A stretch of DNA of 64,000 bases, taken from the NCBI RefSeq assembly GCF_000236585.1, contig NC_017278.1, forward strand, positions 1,054,001 to 1,118,000, read 5' to 3'. Positions 9,584-17,160 of the stretch are shown one piece after another; the stretch's first letter is position 1; every line of letters starts with the position of its first letter. This DNA comes from Thermus sp. CCB_US3_UF1. GTDB lineage: Bacteria > Deinococcota > Deinococci > Deinococcales > Thermaceae. Under the pieces are notes generated by a model. It was not told the DNA's origin. It ran no database searches and saw only the letters and a list, made by a program, of their open reading frames with translations. Position numbers and translations under genes: made by a program.

Positions 9584-10336
9584 GTGGCTGGGCGTTGGGT
9601 GTTGCGCAAGGGAGAGCCCTTTTCCGAAGGGCTTCCTGAGGGCTTCCTCTACCATGGGCAAAGCGTCTTCACCACCCTGCGGGCCGAGGGAGGGAAGCCC
9701 CTTTGGCTTGAGGACCACCTGGGCCGGCTGCGCCGCCACGCCGAGGCCCTAGGCCTTCCCTACCCGGGGGATGGGGCCTTTTTGCGGGACCTGGAGTTCC
9801 TCCTCGCCGCCCTGCCCCAGGCCCCTTGCCTCCGCCTCCGCTTCACCGTGGGGGAAGGGGTCTGGCTTTCCGAGGCCAGGCCCTACACCCCTCCGCCCCC
9901 TTCCGCCTACCGCCAGGGGGTGCGGGTCCACCTCACCGCCTTCCGCGTCCACCCTGACCTGGCCCGCTACAAGACGGGCAACTACCTGCCCTACCGCCTG
10001 GCCCTGAAGGAGGCCGAGGCCCGGGGGGCCTTTGAGGGGCTTCTCCTGGACCCCTGGGGGTACGTGGTGGACGGGAGCCGCACCAGCCCCCTCCTCTACC
10101 GGGAAGGGGTGCTGTACCTCCTGGAGGGGGGCCTCGAGGGCCTCACCCGGGAGAAGGCGGCGGCGGCTGCCCGGGAGCTGGGCCTGAAGGTGGTGCGGGC
10201 CCGCCTGCGCCCCAAGGCCCTCCAGGGCCTCCTCCTCCTGGCGGGAAGCGGGGTGGGGCTATTGCCCGCAGGCCCCGCGCCCCCGGAGCTCCTTCCCCTC
10301 CTAGAGGCTTTTCGCCCCCCCTGCTATACTGAATAG
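9584..10336 (+). CDS. pabC: 4-amino-4-deoxychorismate lyase (PabC-like class IV aminotransferase)
   Basis: A 250-aa fold-type IV PLP protein. GFLYHGQSVFTTLR matches the N-terminal region of the family, and the PLP lysine is probably in RYKTGNYLPYR, followed by EGLLLDPWG. It starts with GTG directly after the stop of the PabB-PabA fusion, so the two are almost certainly co-translated. In that context it most likely splits aminodeoxychorismate into p-aminobenzoate and pyruvate. A D-amino-acid or branched-chain aminotransferase is the main alternative within this fold. The -10 box of greA overlaps its last codons. Confidence 0.85.
   Translation: MAGRWVLRKGEPFSEGLPEGFLYHGQSVFTTLRAEGGKPLWLEDHLGRLRRHAEALGLPYPGDGAFLRDLEFLLAALPQAPCLRLRFTVGEGVWLSEARPYTPPPPSAYRQGVRVHLTAFRVHPDLARYKTGNYLPYRLALKEAEARGAFEGLLLDPWGYVVDGSRTSPLLYREGVLYLLEGGLEGLTREKAAAAARELGLKVVRARLRPKALQGLLLLAGSGVGLLPAGPAPPELLPLLEAFRPPCYTE
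10322..10330 (+). promoter_or_regulatory. extended -10 promoter of greA
   Basis: TGCTATACT is an extended -10 (TG-n-TATACT) overlapping the last codons of pabC. The expected transcription start is near 10337, just ahead of a strong hairpin. No good -35 is visible, as is usual for extended -10 promoters. Confidence 0.6.
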
Positions 10337-10344
10337 CGGTACCT

Positions 10345-10376
10345 CCAGCCCAAGCCCTTGGGCTGGTCCCCTTTTT
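10345..10376 (+). terminator. hairpin plus T-tract in the greA leader
   Basis: CCAGCCCAAG and CTTGGGCTGG form a perfect inverted repeat (10345-10366), followed by TCCCC and five T (10372-10376). It can end the pab transcripts, but it also lies between the greA promoter and the greA ribosome site. Transcripts started at 10337 would therefore meet it first. Confidence 0.7.
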
Positions 10377-10390
10377 ACGCGGAGGCAAGG

Positions 10391-10861
10391 ATGAAAAAGC
10401 CGGTCTACCTCACCCCGGAAGGCTATCGGCGCCTTCAGGAGGAGCTGCATCACCTGAAAACCACCAAGCGGCAGGAGATCTCCGCCGACTTTGAGCAGGC
10501 CCTGGAGGAGGGGGATCTGCGGGAGAACGCCGGCTACGACGAGGCCCGGCGGGCCATGTGGCAGAACGAGGCCCGCATCGCCCAGCTGGAGGACCTCCTG
10601 AGCCGGGCGGTGGTGGTGGAGGGGAACGGCACCTACGAGCAGGTGGCCTTGGGCTGCCAGGTGGAGCTGGAAACCGAGGCGGGGGAGAGGCTTTCCCTGG
10701 CCATCGTGGGCAGCCACGAGGCGGACATCTTCAGCGGCAAGATCTCCGACGAGTCCCCCCTGGGCCAGGCCCTGTTGGGCAAGAAGGTGGGGGACGTGGT
10801 GGAGATCCGGGGCAAGAAGGGGGCCCAGGTTTACACCATCCTGGAGATCAAGCCCCTATAG
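10391..10861 (+). CDS. greA: transcript cleavage factor GreA
   Basis: A 156-aa protein with an N-terminal coiled coil whose tip carries the catalytic acidic pair (Asp42 and Glu45 in GDLRENAGYDEAR), and a C-terminal FKBP-like domain (SDESPLGQALLGKKVGD). It stimulates RNA cleavage in backtracked RNA polymerase. The GDLREN tip distinguishes it from the Thermus inhibitor Gfh1, whose tip has a cluster of aspartates. ATG 10391 is chosen because GGAGGCAAGG lies directly before it. Its own promoter and an intervening hairpin are upstream. The 3' end overlaps that of the convergent recO. Confidence 0.95.
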   Translation: MKKPVYLTPEGYRRLQEELHHLKTTKRQEISADFEQALEEGDLRENAGYDEARRAMWQNEARIAQLEDLLSRAVVVEGNGTYEQVALGCQVELETEAGERLSLAIVGSHEADIFSGKISDESPLGQALLGKKVGDVVEIRGKKGAQVYTILEIKPL

Positions 10862-11515
10862 GGCTAGGGCGCTGCGCAAGGGGCCAAGGGCTTCCTCCGC
10901 GTGGCCCTTCAGGGCCAGGAAGAGCCTTTCCAGGGGGGCTTCTTCCAGGTAGGCCAGGGCCTCCCCCCCGGGGAGGTGGAGGATGGCCCTTAGGGCCTCC
11001 ACCCCCTTCTCCCCCAGGTAAACCCCTTCCTCCCCCAGCCGCCCCCCCTGGAGGTGGAGGCCCGGCCCCAGGAGGCTTGGGGCCAGGCCCCCGGCCTTCA
11101 CCACCCGCCAGCCCGCCCAGACCAGGGGAAGGAGGGGCTCGGGGTGCTTGGCGATGCCCCGCAGGCCCGAGACCAGGACGGGGTAGAGCCTAGGGGCGGC
11201 CTCGGGGGAGGCCAGGCGGTAGGCCAGCTCGGCCAGGAAGGAGGCCAGGAGGAAGCGCCGGGGTTCTTCCAGGCCGTGGAGGCGGCCCACCAGCTCCGCC
11301 TGGGTCAGGGTGGGCAGGCCCTCGCCCTTGGCGTAAACCTGGAAGCGGACGTGGTGGAAGAGGGAAAGCCGCCCCGAGCGCCCCGTGGGCCTAAGGCCCT
11401 TTTTCGCCAGGGCCTCGAGGCTCCCCTTGGGCGTGACGAAGCGCAGGAGGAGGTCGCCTTGGGGAAGGGCCTTCCGCCCCACCACCAGCCCCTCCTCTAG
11501 CCGGTAGCGCTCCAC
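10856..11515 (-). CDS. recO: DNA repair protein RecO
   Basis: A 219-aa RecO-like protein: N-terminal OB-fold region (ERYRLEEGLVVGRKALPQGDLLLRFVTPKG) and a helical C-terminal half. The zinc-finger cysteines found in many RecO proteins are absent; no cysteine is visible at all. RecO loads RecA with RecR at single-stranded gaps. The gene ends 6 nt inside the convergent greA and starts divergently from a small membrane protein gene. Identification rests on the N-terminal motif and overall length. Confidence 0.85.
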   Translation of the reverse strand: MERYRLEEGLVVGRKALPQGDLLLRFVTPKGSLEALAKKGLRPTGRSGRLSLFHHVRFQVYAKGEGLPTLTQAELVGRLHGLEEPRRFLLASFLAELAYRLASPEAAPRLYPVLVSGLRGIAKHPEPLLPLVWAGWRVVKAGGLAPSLLGPGLHLQGGRLGEEGVYLGEKGVEALRAILHLPGGEALAYLEEAPLERLFLALKGHAEEALGPLRSALAL

Positions 11516-11525
11516 CTTTCCAGTG

Positions 11526-11531
11526 TATGCT
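11526..11531 (+). promoter_or_regulatory. -10 box of the 76-aa membrane protein gene (leaderless)
   Basis: TATGCT is followed by 6 nt and then ATG 11538. No Shine-Dalgarno fits in between. Confidence 0.55.
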
Positions 11532-11537
11532 TAGGGC

Positions 11538-11768
11538 ATGGAACGGACCCTGCGCGACATCCTGGAGTGGGTGGTCCTGGGCCTCTTGGTGGTGGTGGGG
11601 GTGCTCCTGGCCCTATGGGTGGGCGGCTGGGTCTTCACCTTCCTGGGCCGGGTCCTCCTGGCCCTTTCGGGGCTCATCTGGACCCTCCTCACCTACGCCA
11701 TCCCCCTCCTCATCCTGGCGGGCATCGGCTATGGGGTGGTCTACTACCTGCAGCGGCGGAACGCCTAG
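11538..11768 (+). CDS. small membrane protein, two predicted TM helices
   Basis: A 76-aa hydrophobic protein. One helix spans about residues 10-33 (WVVLGLLVVVGVLLALWVGG) and the second about 48-70, ending with the basic tail QRRNA. I do not recognise a family. The ATG is set by the TATGCT box 6 nt upstream. It is followed by a perfect 24-nt palindrome and then the promoter of the next gene, so it is probably a single-gene transcript. Third-position GC bias supports it as real coding sequence. Confidence 0.75.
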   Translation: MERTLRDILEWVVLGLLVVVGVLLALWVGGWVFTFLGRVLLALSGLIWTLLTYAIPLLILAGIGYGVVYYLQRRNA

Positions 11769-11783
11769 CCCCGCTGCCGTACC

Positions 11784-11807
11784 CCGGGGGGCCTGCAGGC
11801 CCCCCGG
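11784..11807. terminator. 24-nt palindrome after the small membrane protein gene
   Basis: CCGGGGGGCCTG and CAGGCCCCCCGG form a perfect palindrome (12 bp per arm). No T tract follows. It probably ends the upstream transcript, and it also overlaps the -35 region of the next promoter (TATAAT at 11813-11818). Confidence 0.5.
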
Positions 11808-11812
11808 CTCCG

Positions 11813-11818
11813 TATAAT
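11813..11818 (+). promoter_or_regulatory. -10 box of the YmdB-like gene (leaderless)
   Basis: A consensus TATAAT is followed by GCCCCC and then ATG 11825, leaving no room for a ribosome site. Confidence 0.65.
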
Positions 11819-11824
11819 GCCCCC

Positions 11825-12583
11825 ATGCGGGTTCTCTTCATTGGGGACGTGATGGCCGAGCCTGGCCTGCGGGCGGTGAGCCTGCACCTGCCCGACATCC
11901 GCGACCGCTACGACCTGGTCATCGCCAACGGGGAGAACGCCGCCAAGGGCAAGGGCCTGGACCGTCGCGCCTACCGCCTCTTGCGGGAGGCAGGGGTGGA
12001 CCTCGTCTCCCTGGGCAACCACGCCTGGGACCACAAGGAGGTGTACGAGCTTTTGGAGCGGGAGCCCGTGGTGCGGGCCCTCAACTATCCCCCTGGGACC
12101 CCGGGCCGGGGCTGGTGGCGGCTTCCCGTGGGGAAGGAGAGCCTCCTCTTCGTCCAGGTGATGGGACGGGTCTTCATGGACCCCCTGGACGACCCCTTCC
12201 GCGCCCTGGACGCCCTCCTGGCCCAGGAGGAGGCGGATTACGTTCTGGTGGAGGTCCACGCCGAGGCCACCAGCGAGAAGATGGCCCTGGCCCATTACCT
12301 GGACGGGCGGGTTTCCGCCGTCCTGGGCACCCACACCCACGTGCCCACCCTGGACGCCATGCGGCTGCCCAAGGGCACCCTCTACCAGACCGACGTGGGC
12401 ATGACGGGCACCTACCAGTCCATCATCGGCGGGGAGGTGGAGACCTTTTTGGCCCGCTTCCTCACGGGCCGTCCCCAGCCCTTCCGCGCCGCCCAGGGCC
12501 GGGCCCGGTTCCACGCCACGGAGCTCTTCTTTGAGGGGGGGAAGCCCCTTTCCCTCAGCCCCTACGTCTGGGAGGAGCCTTGA
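11825..12583 (+). CDS. YmdB-family metallophosphoesterase
   Basis: A 252-aa calcineurin-like phosphoesterase of the YmdB type. It has [10 protein letters not shown] at the N-terminus, [20 protein letters not shown], the [11 protein letters not shown] segment and LGTHTHVPT, all metal-ligand positions of the family. Known members are cytoplasmic phosphodiesterases acting on 2',3'-cyclic nucleotides or cAMP; the substrate here is not known. The mRNA appears leaderless (TATAAT 6 nt upstream). The stop TGA overlaps the TTG start of ppc, so ppc is translationally coupled to it. Confidence 0.88.
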   Translation: MRVLFIGDVMAEPGLRAVSLHLPDIRDRYDLVIANGENAAKGKGLDRRAYRLLREAGVDLVSLGNHAWDHKEVYELLEREPVVRALNYPPGTPGRGWWRLPVGKESLLFVQVMGRVFMDPLDDPFRALDALLAQEEADYVLVEVHAEATSEKMALAHYLDGRVSAVLGTHTHVPTLDAMRLPKGTLYQTDVGMTGTYQSIIGGEVETFLARFLTGRPQPFRAAQGRARFHATELFFEGGKPLSLSPYVWEEP

Positions 12584-15156
12584 CCCCGGAGCCCTTTGAC
12601 CGCCTCAGGGCCGAGGTGGACCTCCTGGGCCGCCTCCTGGGGGAGGCCATCCGGGCCGTTTCCGGGGAGCGGATCCTCGCCCTGGTGGAGGAGGTGCGCC
12701 ATCTGGCCAAGGCCCGCCGGCAGGGGGAGGAGGGGGCGGGGGAGGCCCTGGGCCGAAGGGTGGAGGGCCTTTCCCTGGCCGAGGCCGAGGCCCTGGTGCG
12801 GGCCTTCACCCACTACTTCCACCTGGTGAACCTGGCGGAGGAGCGGCACCGGGTGCGGGTGAACCGCCTGCGGGCGGAGGCGGAAACCCTGGAAAACCCC
12901 AGACCCGAGGGCTTTTTGGCCCTGGCCAAGGCCCTGAAGGAGCGGGGGCTTTCCCTGGAGGAGGCGGAGGCCCACCTGAACCGCCTGGAGCTTCACCTCA
13001 CCTTTACCGCCCACCCCACGGAGACCCGGCGGCGCACCCTGCGCCACCACCTGGAGCGCCTGGGGGAGGAGCTGGAAGCGGGGGAGAAGGAGCGCCTCCT
13101 GGCCCGGGTGGCCCTGCTCTATGCCACCGAGGAGGTGCGCAAGGCCCGCCCCTCGGTGGAGGACGAGATCAAGGGGGGGCTTTACTACCTGCCCACCACC
13201 CTTTGGCGGGCCATCCCCCGGGTGGTGGCGGGCCTCGAGGCGGCCCTGGAACGGGTCTATGGCCGGCGTCCCCGCCTCCGGAGCCCGGTCCGCTTCCGCA
13301 GCTGGATCGGGGGGGACCGGGACGGGAACCCCTTCGTCACCCCGGAGGTGACGGCCTTCGCCGCCCGCTACGCCCGCCAGGTGGCCCGCGAGCGGTTTTT
13401 GCAGGAGCTGGAGGCCCTGGTGCGGGACCTTTCCCTCGCCGAGGCCCGGGTCCCCGTCCCGCGGGAGGTGCGCTCCGGGGGGGAGGGGGTGGAGCGCTTC
13501 CCCGGGGAGGCCTACCGCCGCTTCTTCGCCGGCCTTTACGGGCGCCTGGAGCGGGAGGAGCTCACCACGGAAGGGCTTTTGCGGGCCGTGCGCCTGGCCG
13601 AGGGGGGGCTGGAGGGGGTGGGGCTTGGTCCCGTGGCCCGGGCCTTCCTCCGGCCCCTCGAGGCCCGCCTGACCGCCTTCGGCCTGGAGCTTGCCCCCTT
13701 GGACCTGAGGGAGGAGTCCGCCAAGCTCCTGGAGGCGGCGGCGGAGCTCCTGCGCGCGGGTGGGGTCCACCCCGACCTCCTCTCCCTTCCCCCTGAGGCC
13801 CAGGAGGCCCTCCTCACCGAGGAGCTGGGGAGCGCAAGGCCGCTCCTTCCCGTGGGGGAGGAGCCCCAAGGGGAGGCCCTGCGGGTGGCCCTGGGGTCCA
13901 TGCGGGCCTGGCGGGACAAGGGGGCCCACGTGGTTTCCATGACCCACCACCCCGCCGACCTCTTGGCGGTCTTCCTCCTGGCCCGGGAGGTGGGCCTGTA
14001 CCGTCCGGGAAGGCCCTTGCCCTTGGACGTGGTGCCCCTTTTTGAAACCCTTGAGGACCTGCACCGGGCCCCAGAGGTCCTCCGCCGCCTCCTTGGCAAC
14101 CCGGTGTTCCGCACCCACGCCCAGGGAAGGGGCGGGGTGGAGGTCATGATCGGCTACTCCGACTCCAACAAGGATGCGGGCTTCCTGGCGGCCAACCTGG
14201 CCCTATACGAGGCCCAGGAGGCCCTGGCCCAGGTGGGGCGGGAAGCGGGGCTTCCCGTCTTCTTCTTCCACGGCCGGGGGACCTCCACCGCCCGGGGCGG
14301 GGGGCCTGCGGGGCGGGCCATCGCCAGCCTTCCCCCCAGGAGCGTGGGCCACCGCCTGCGCCTCACGGAGCAGGGGGAGGCCCTGGCCGACCGCTATGCC
14401 CACCCCGACCTGGCGGTGCGCCACCTGGAGCAGCTCCTCTTCCACTTTGCCCAGGCCGCCTTGGGGGAAGGGCGGGAGCCTGAGCCCGCCTGGCGGGAGG
14501 CCCTAAGGGGGGCAGCGGAGGAGAGCATGGGCCGCTACAGGGCCCTCCTGGGCCAGGAGGGCTTTTTCCCCTTCTTTGAGGCCTTCACCCCCATCCGCGA
14601 GATCGGGGAGCTGCCCATCGCCAGCCGTCCCGTCTACCGCCATGGCCGGGTGCGGGAGATCCGGGACCTCCGGGCCATCCCCTGGGTCATGGCCTGGACC
14701 CAGGTGCGCCTCCTCTTGCCCGGTTGGTATGGCCTTTCCGCCCTGGAGGGCCTGCCGCTTTCCCTGCTAAGGGGGATGTACCGGGGCTGGCCCTTCTTCG
14801 CCACCACCCTGGAGAGCGCGGCCATGGCCCTGGCCAAGGCCGACCTGGGGGTGGCCCGGCTTTACCTGCGCCTGGTGCCCGAGGCCCTTCACCCCTTCTT
14901 CCACCATCTGGCCGAGGAGTACCGCAAGACGGTGGCCCTCTTGGAGGCCATCTTTGAGGCCCCCCTTCTCCACAACCAGCGCACCCTGGAGCGGCAGATC
15001 GCCCTGCGTAACCCCTACGTGGACCCCATCAACTTCGTCCAGGTGGAACTCCTCGCCCGCTACCGCGCCCCGGGGGGCCGGGAGGACGAGGGGGTGCGCA
15101 AGGCCCTCCTCCTCTCCCTCTTGGGGGTAGCCGCCGGCCTGAGGAACGCGGGCTAG
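12580..15156 (+). CDS. ppc: phosphoenolpyruvate carboxylase
   Basis: An 858-aa PEPC. The catalytic histidine segment is [14 protein letters not shown] (near residue 145), followed by IGGDRDGNP, the second signature [11 protein letters not shown] and the glycine loop [13 protein letters not shown]. In many PEPCs that loop reads HGRGGTVGRGGGP, so this is a variant form. The enzyme makes oxaloacetate from PEP and bicarbonate to refill the TCA cycle. It starts with TTG 12580, which overlaps the previous stop (TTGA) and follows the ribosome site GGAGGAG. Confidence 0.95.
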   Translation: MTPEPFDRLRAEVDLLGRLLGEAIRAVSGERILALVEEVRHLAKARRQGEEGAGEALGRRVEGLSLAEAEALVRAFTHYFHLVNLAEERHRVRVNRLRAEAETLENPRPEGFLALAKALKERGLSLEEAEAHLNRLELHLTFTAHPTETRRRTLRHHLERLGEELEAGEKERLLARVALLYATEEVRKARPSVEDEIKGGLYYLPTTLWRAIPRVVAGLEAALERVYGRRPRLRSPVRFRSWIGGDRDGNPFVTPEVTAFAARYARQVARERFLQELEALVRDLSLAEARVPVPREVRSGGEGVERFPGEAYRRFFAGLYGRLEREELTTEGLLRAVRLAEGGLEGVGLGPVARAFLRPLEARLTAFGLELAPLDLREESAKLLEAAAELLRAGGVHPDLLSLPPEAQEALLTEELGSARPLLPVGEEPQGEALRVALGSMRAWRDKGAHVVSMTHHPADLLAVFLLAREVGLYRPGRPLPLDVVPLFETLEDLHRAPEVLRRLLGNPVFRTHAQGRGGVEVMIGYSDSNKDAGFLAANLALYEAQEALAQVGREAGLPVFFFHGRGTSTARGGGPAGRAIASLPPRSVGHRLRLTEQGEALADRYAHPDLAVRHLEQLLFHFAQAALGEGREPEPAWREALRGAAEESMGRYRALLGQEGFFPFFEAFTPIREIGELPIASRPVYRHGRVREIRDLRAIPWVMAWTQVRLLLPGWYGLSALEGLPLSLLRGMYRGWPFFATTLESAAMALAKADLGVARLYLRLVPEALHPFFHHLAEEYRKTVALLEAIFEAPLLHNQRTLERQIALRNPYVDPINFVQVELLARYRAPGGREDEGVRKALLLSLLGVAAGLRNAG

Positions 15157-15163
15157 GCCCCGG

Positions 15164-15169
15164 TATGAT
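15164..15169 (+). promoter_or_regulatory. -10 box of the NYN-domain gene (leaderless)
   Basis: TATGAT is followed by GGGGCCG (7 nt) and ATG 15177. An in-frame ATG at 15165 overlaps the box itself and is therefore unlikely as a start. Confidence 0.55.
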
Positions 15170-15176
15170 GGGGCCG

Positions 15177-15716
15177 ATGGAGCCCCTTGGCCACCACCAA
15201 GACCAGCGGGTGGGGGTGTTCGTGGACACCCAGAACCTTTACCACTCCGCCCGGGACTACTACGAGCGCAACGTGAACTTTGAAAGCCTCCTGCGCTTCG
15301 CCGTGGGGGGAAGGCGCCTGGTGCGGGCCACGGCCTACGTGGTGGAGAAGGAGGGGGACACCTCCGCCTGGCCTTTCATCTACAAGCTCTCCACCATCGG
15401 TTACCGGGTGCGGCGCATGTATCTCACGGTGAAGGAGCTGGGGGAGGGGGGGAGGCCCATCTACGAGGGGAACTGGGATATGGGCATCGCCGCGGACATG
15501 GTGCGCCTCATGCCCTACCTGGACGTGGTGGTGCTGGGAAGCGGGGACGGGGATTTCGTGGAGATCCTCGAGGTCCTCATGGAGCGGGGGATCCGGGTGG
15601 AGGTGGTGGCCTTCCGGGAGACCACCTCCCAGAAGCTCATCGACGCCGTGGACCGCTTCGTTCACCTGCCGGAGATCCCCAACCCCTTCATGGAGCCCAA
15701 GGGCGGGGAGCGATGA
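15177..15716 (+). CDS. NYN/LabA-like (DUF88) PIN-fold protein, putative ribonuclease
   Basis: A 179-aa NYN-domain protein. VGVFVDTQNLYHS carries the first acidic metal residue, WDMGIAADMVRL the middle one, and VVVLGSGDGDFVEILEVL the last pair. This order matches the LabA/NYN PIN-like nucleases, which are predicted to cut RNA. ATG 15177 is preferred because TATGAT lies 7 nt upstream. The gene overlaps queA by ATGA, so the two are coupled. A link to tRNA metabolism is suggested only by that neighbour. Confidence 0.8.
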   Translation: MEPLGHHQDQRVGVFVDTQNLYHSARDYYERNVNFESLLRFAVGGRRLVRATAYVVEKEGDTSAWPFIYKLSTIGYRVRRMYLTVKELGEGGRPIYEGNWDMGIAADMVRLMPYLDVVVLGSGDGDFVEILEVLMERGIRVEVVAFRETTSQKLIDAVDRFVHLPEIPNPFMEPKGGER

Positions 15717-16747
15717 GCCTGGAAGCCTACGATTACCCCCTGCCCCCGGAGCTCATCGCCCAGGAGGGAGTGGAGCCCCGGGACCTGGCCCGGCTCATGG
15801 TGGTCCACCGGGAGGGCCCTTTTCGGGCCCAGCACGCCCGGGTGCGGGACCTGCCCCTTTTCCTGCGCCCGGGGGACGTGCTGGTCTTCAACGAGAGCAA
15901 GGTGATCCCGGCCCGGCTCCTGGGGCAAAGGCCCACGGGGGGCAAGGTGGAGGTCCTCTTGGTGCGGGAAAAGGCCCCGGGCCTCTGGGAAGCCCTTTTG
16001 GGCCCGGCCCGCAAGGCCCCTCCCGGGACCCGGCTCCGCTTCCTCTCTCCCAAGGACCTCCGCCCGGTGGCGGACCTCGAGGCCGAGGTGGTGGGGGTGG
16101 AGCCCGACGGGGTGCGGCTTTTGCGCTTCCAGGGCGACCTCATGGCCCACCTGGAGGCGGTGGGGGAGGTGCCCCTGCCCCCCTACATCAAGGCCCGGGT
16201 GCCCCTGGAGCGCTACCAGACCGTCTACGCCAGGCGCCCGGGCTCCGTGGCCGCCCCCACCGCCGGCCTCCACTTCACCCCCGAGCTCCTGGAGCGCCTC
16301 AAGGCCATGGGGGTGGAGCTTCGCTTCCTCACCCTGCACGTGGGCCCCGGCACCTTCCGCCCCGTGAAAGGCGACGTGGAGAAGCACGAGATGCACGCCG
16401 AACCCTTTGAGATCCCCGAGGAGACCGCCTTGGCCCTCAACCGGGCCCGGGCCGAGGGGCGGCGGGTGGTGGCCGTGGGCACCACCGTGGTCCGGGCCCT
16501 GGAGAGCGCCTTCCGGGAGGGGGAGGGGGTGGTGCCGGGGGCGGGGGAGACGCGCCTTTTCATCCGCCCCCCCTACGCTTTCCGGGCCGTGGACGCCCTT
16601 TTCACCAACTTCCACCTCCCCAGGTCCACCCTGCTCATGCTGGTGGCGGCCTTCCTGGGCTACGAGAAGACCATGGCCGCTTACCGCCTGGCCGTGGCCG
16701 AGCGCTACCGCTTTTACTCCTTGGGGGATGCCATGCTCATCCTGTAG
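15713..16747 (+). CDS. queA: S-adenosylmethionine:tRNA ribosyltransferase-isomerase QueA
   Basis: A 344-aa QueA: YDYPLPPELIAQEG at the start, the core PTAGLHFTPELL, the LHVGPGTFRPVK segment, and LFTNFHLPRSTLLMLVAAFLG near the end. It adds the epoxycyclopentanediol of queuosine precursor to tRNA using AdoMet as ribosyl donor. The ATG overlaps the previous stop (ATGA). No other queuosine genes are present in the window. Confidence 0.95.
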   Translation: MSLEAYDYPLPPELIAQEGVEPRDLARLMVVHREGPFRAQHARVRDLPLFLRPGDVLVFNESKVIPARLLGQRPTGGKVEVLLVREKAPGLWEALLGPARKAPPGTRLRFLSPKDLRPVADLEAEVVGVEPDGVRLLRFQGDLMAHLEAVGEVPLPPYIKARVPLERYQTVYARRPGSVAAPTAGLHFTPELLERLKAMGVELRFLTLHVGPGTFRPVKGDVEKHEMHAEPFEIPEETALALNRARAEGRRVVAVGTTVVRALESAFREGEGVVPGAGETRLFIRPPYAFRAVDALFTNFHLPRSTLLMLVAAFLGYEKTMAAYRLAVAERYRFYSLGDAMLIL

Positions 16748-16758
16748 AAGGCCCAGGG

Positions 16759-17160
16759 CTAGGGGTCCTGGGCCTCCTGCAGGGCCTCCAACCAGGCCTG
16801 GGCGCTTTCCGGACCCTCCACCCGGGGGGCCCGTTCCCGGGGGAACCAGGACAGGAGGGGGGTAAGGTCTTCCCCGGCCAGGGCCTCGAGGCTGGGGGCC
16901 AGGAGGAGCTTATGGTCCCCGTCCGCCAGCCAGAGGAGGCCCACCACCAGCCCCTCGGCCTCGGTGCCTGGGGGCAGGGGAGGCCCCAGGAAAACGGCGT
17001 CCACCTCCTCCCCGTCCGCCGGGTTCAGGAGGCCGGGCAGAAGGCCGTAGTTCACCGGGGCCGGCCGGTCCCGCCCCACCTCTAGAAGCCGCCCATCCTT
17101 CCAAGCGAAGCGCACCGGGCTTCCCCGGCTCCATTCCACCACCATGCGCAGCCGCTTCAT
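16759..17160 (-). CDS. degenerate family I inorganic pyrophosphatase-like protein
   Basis: A 133-aa protein that aligns along its length with family I soluble pyrophosphatases but is shorter (E. coli enzyme about 175 aa). Matches include [47 protein letters not shown] and VEGPESAQAWLEA. Of the E. coli acidic triad D65/D67/D70, here the residues read D, E, D; the K29/E31 pair is replaced by R and A, and the tyrosine-lysine near the C-terminus is lost. It may be weakly active or a binding protein. Its ATG overlaps the mgtE stop, so it is coupled to a Mg2+ transporter, the metal that pyrophosphatase uses. Confidence 0.7.
   Translation of the reverse strand: MKRLRMVVEWSRGSPVRFAWKDGRLLEVGRDRPAPVNYGLLPGLLNPADGEEVDAVFLGPPLPPGTEAEGLVVGLLWLADGDHKLLLAPSLEALAGEDLTPLLSWFPRERAPRVEGPESAQAWLEALQEAQDP

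Noticed and set aside
7649-9739. Extension of the propeller frame to a 1253-aa protein
   Set aside because: The extra part lies opposite pabB/pabA and lacks repeats; the ribosome site supports the start at 7648.
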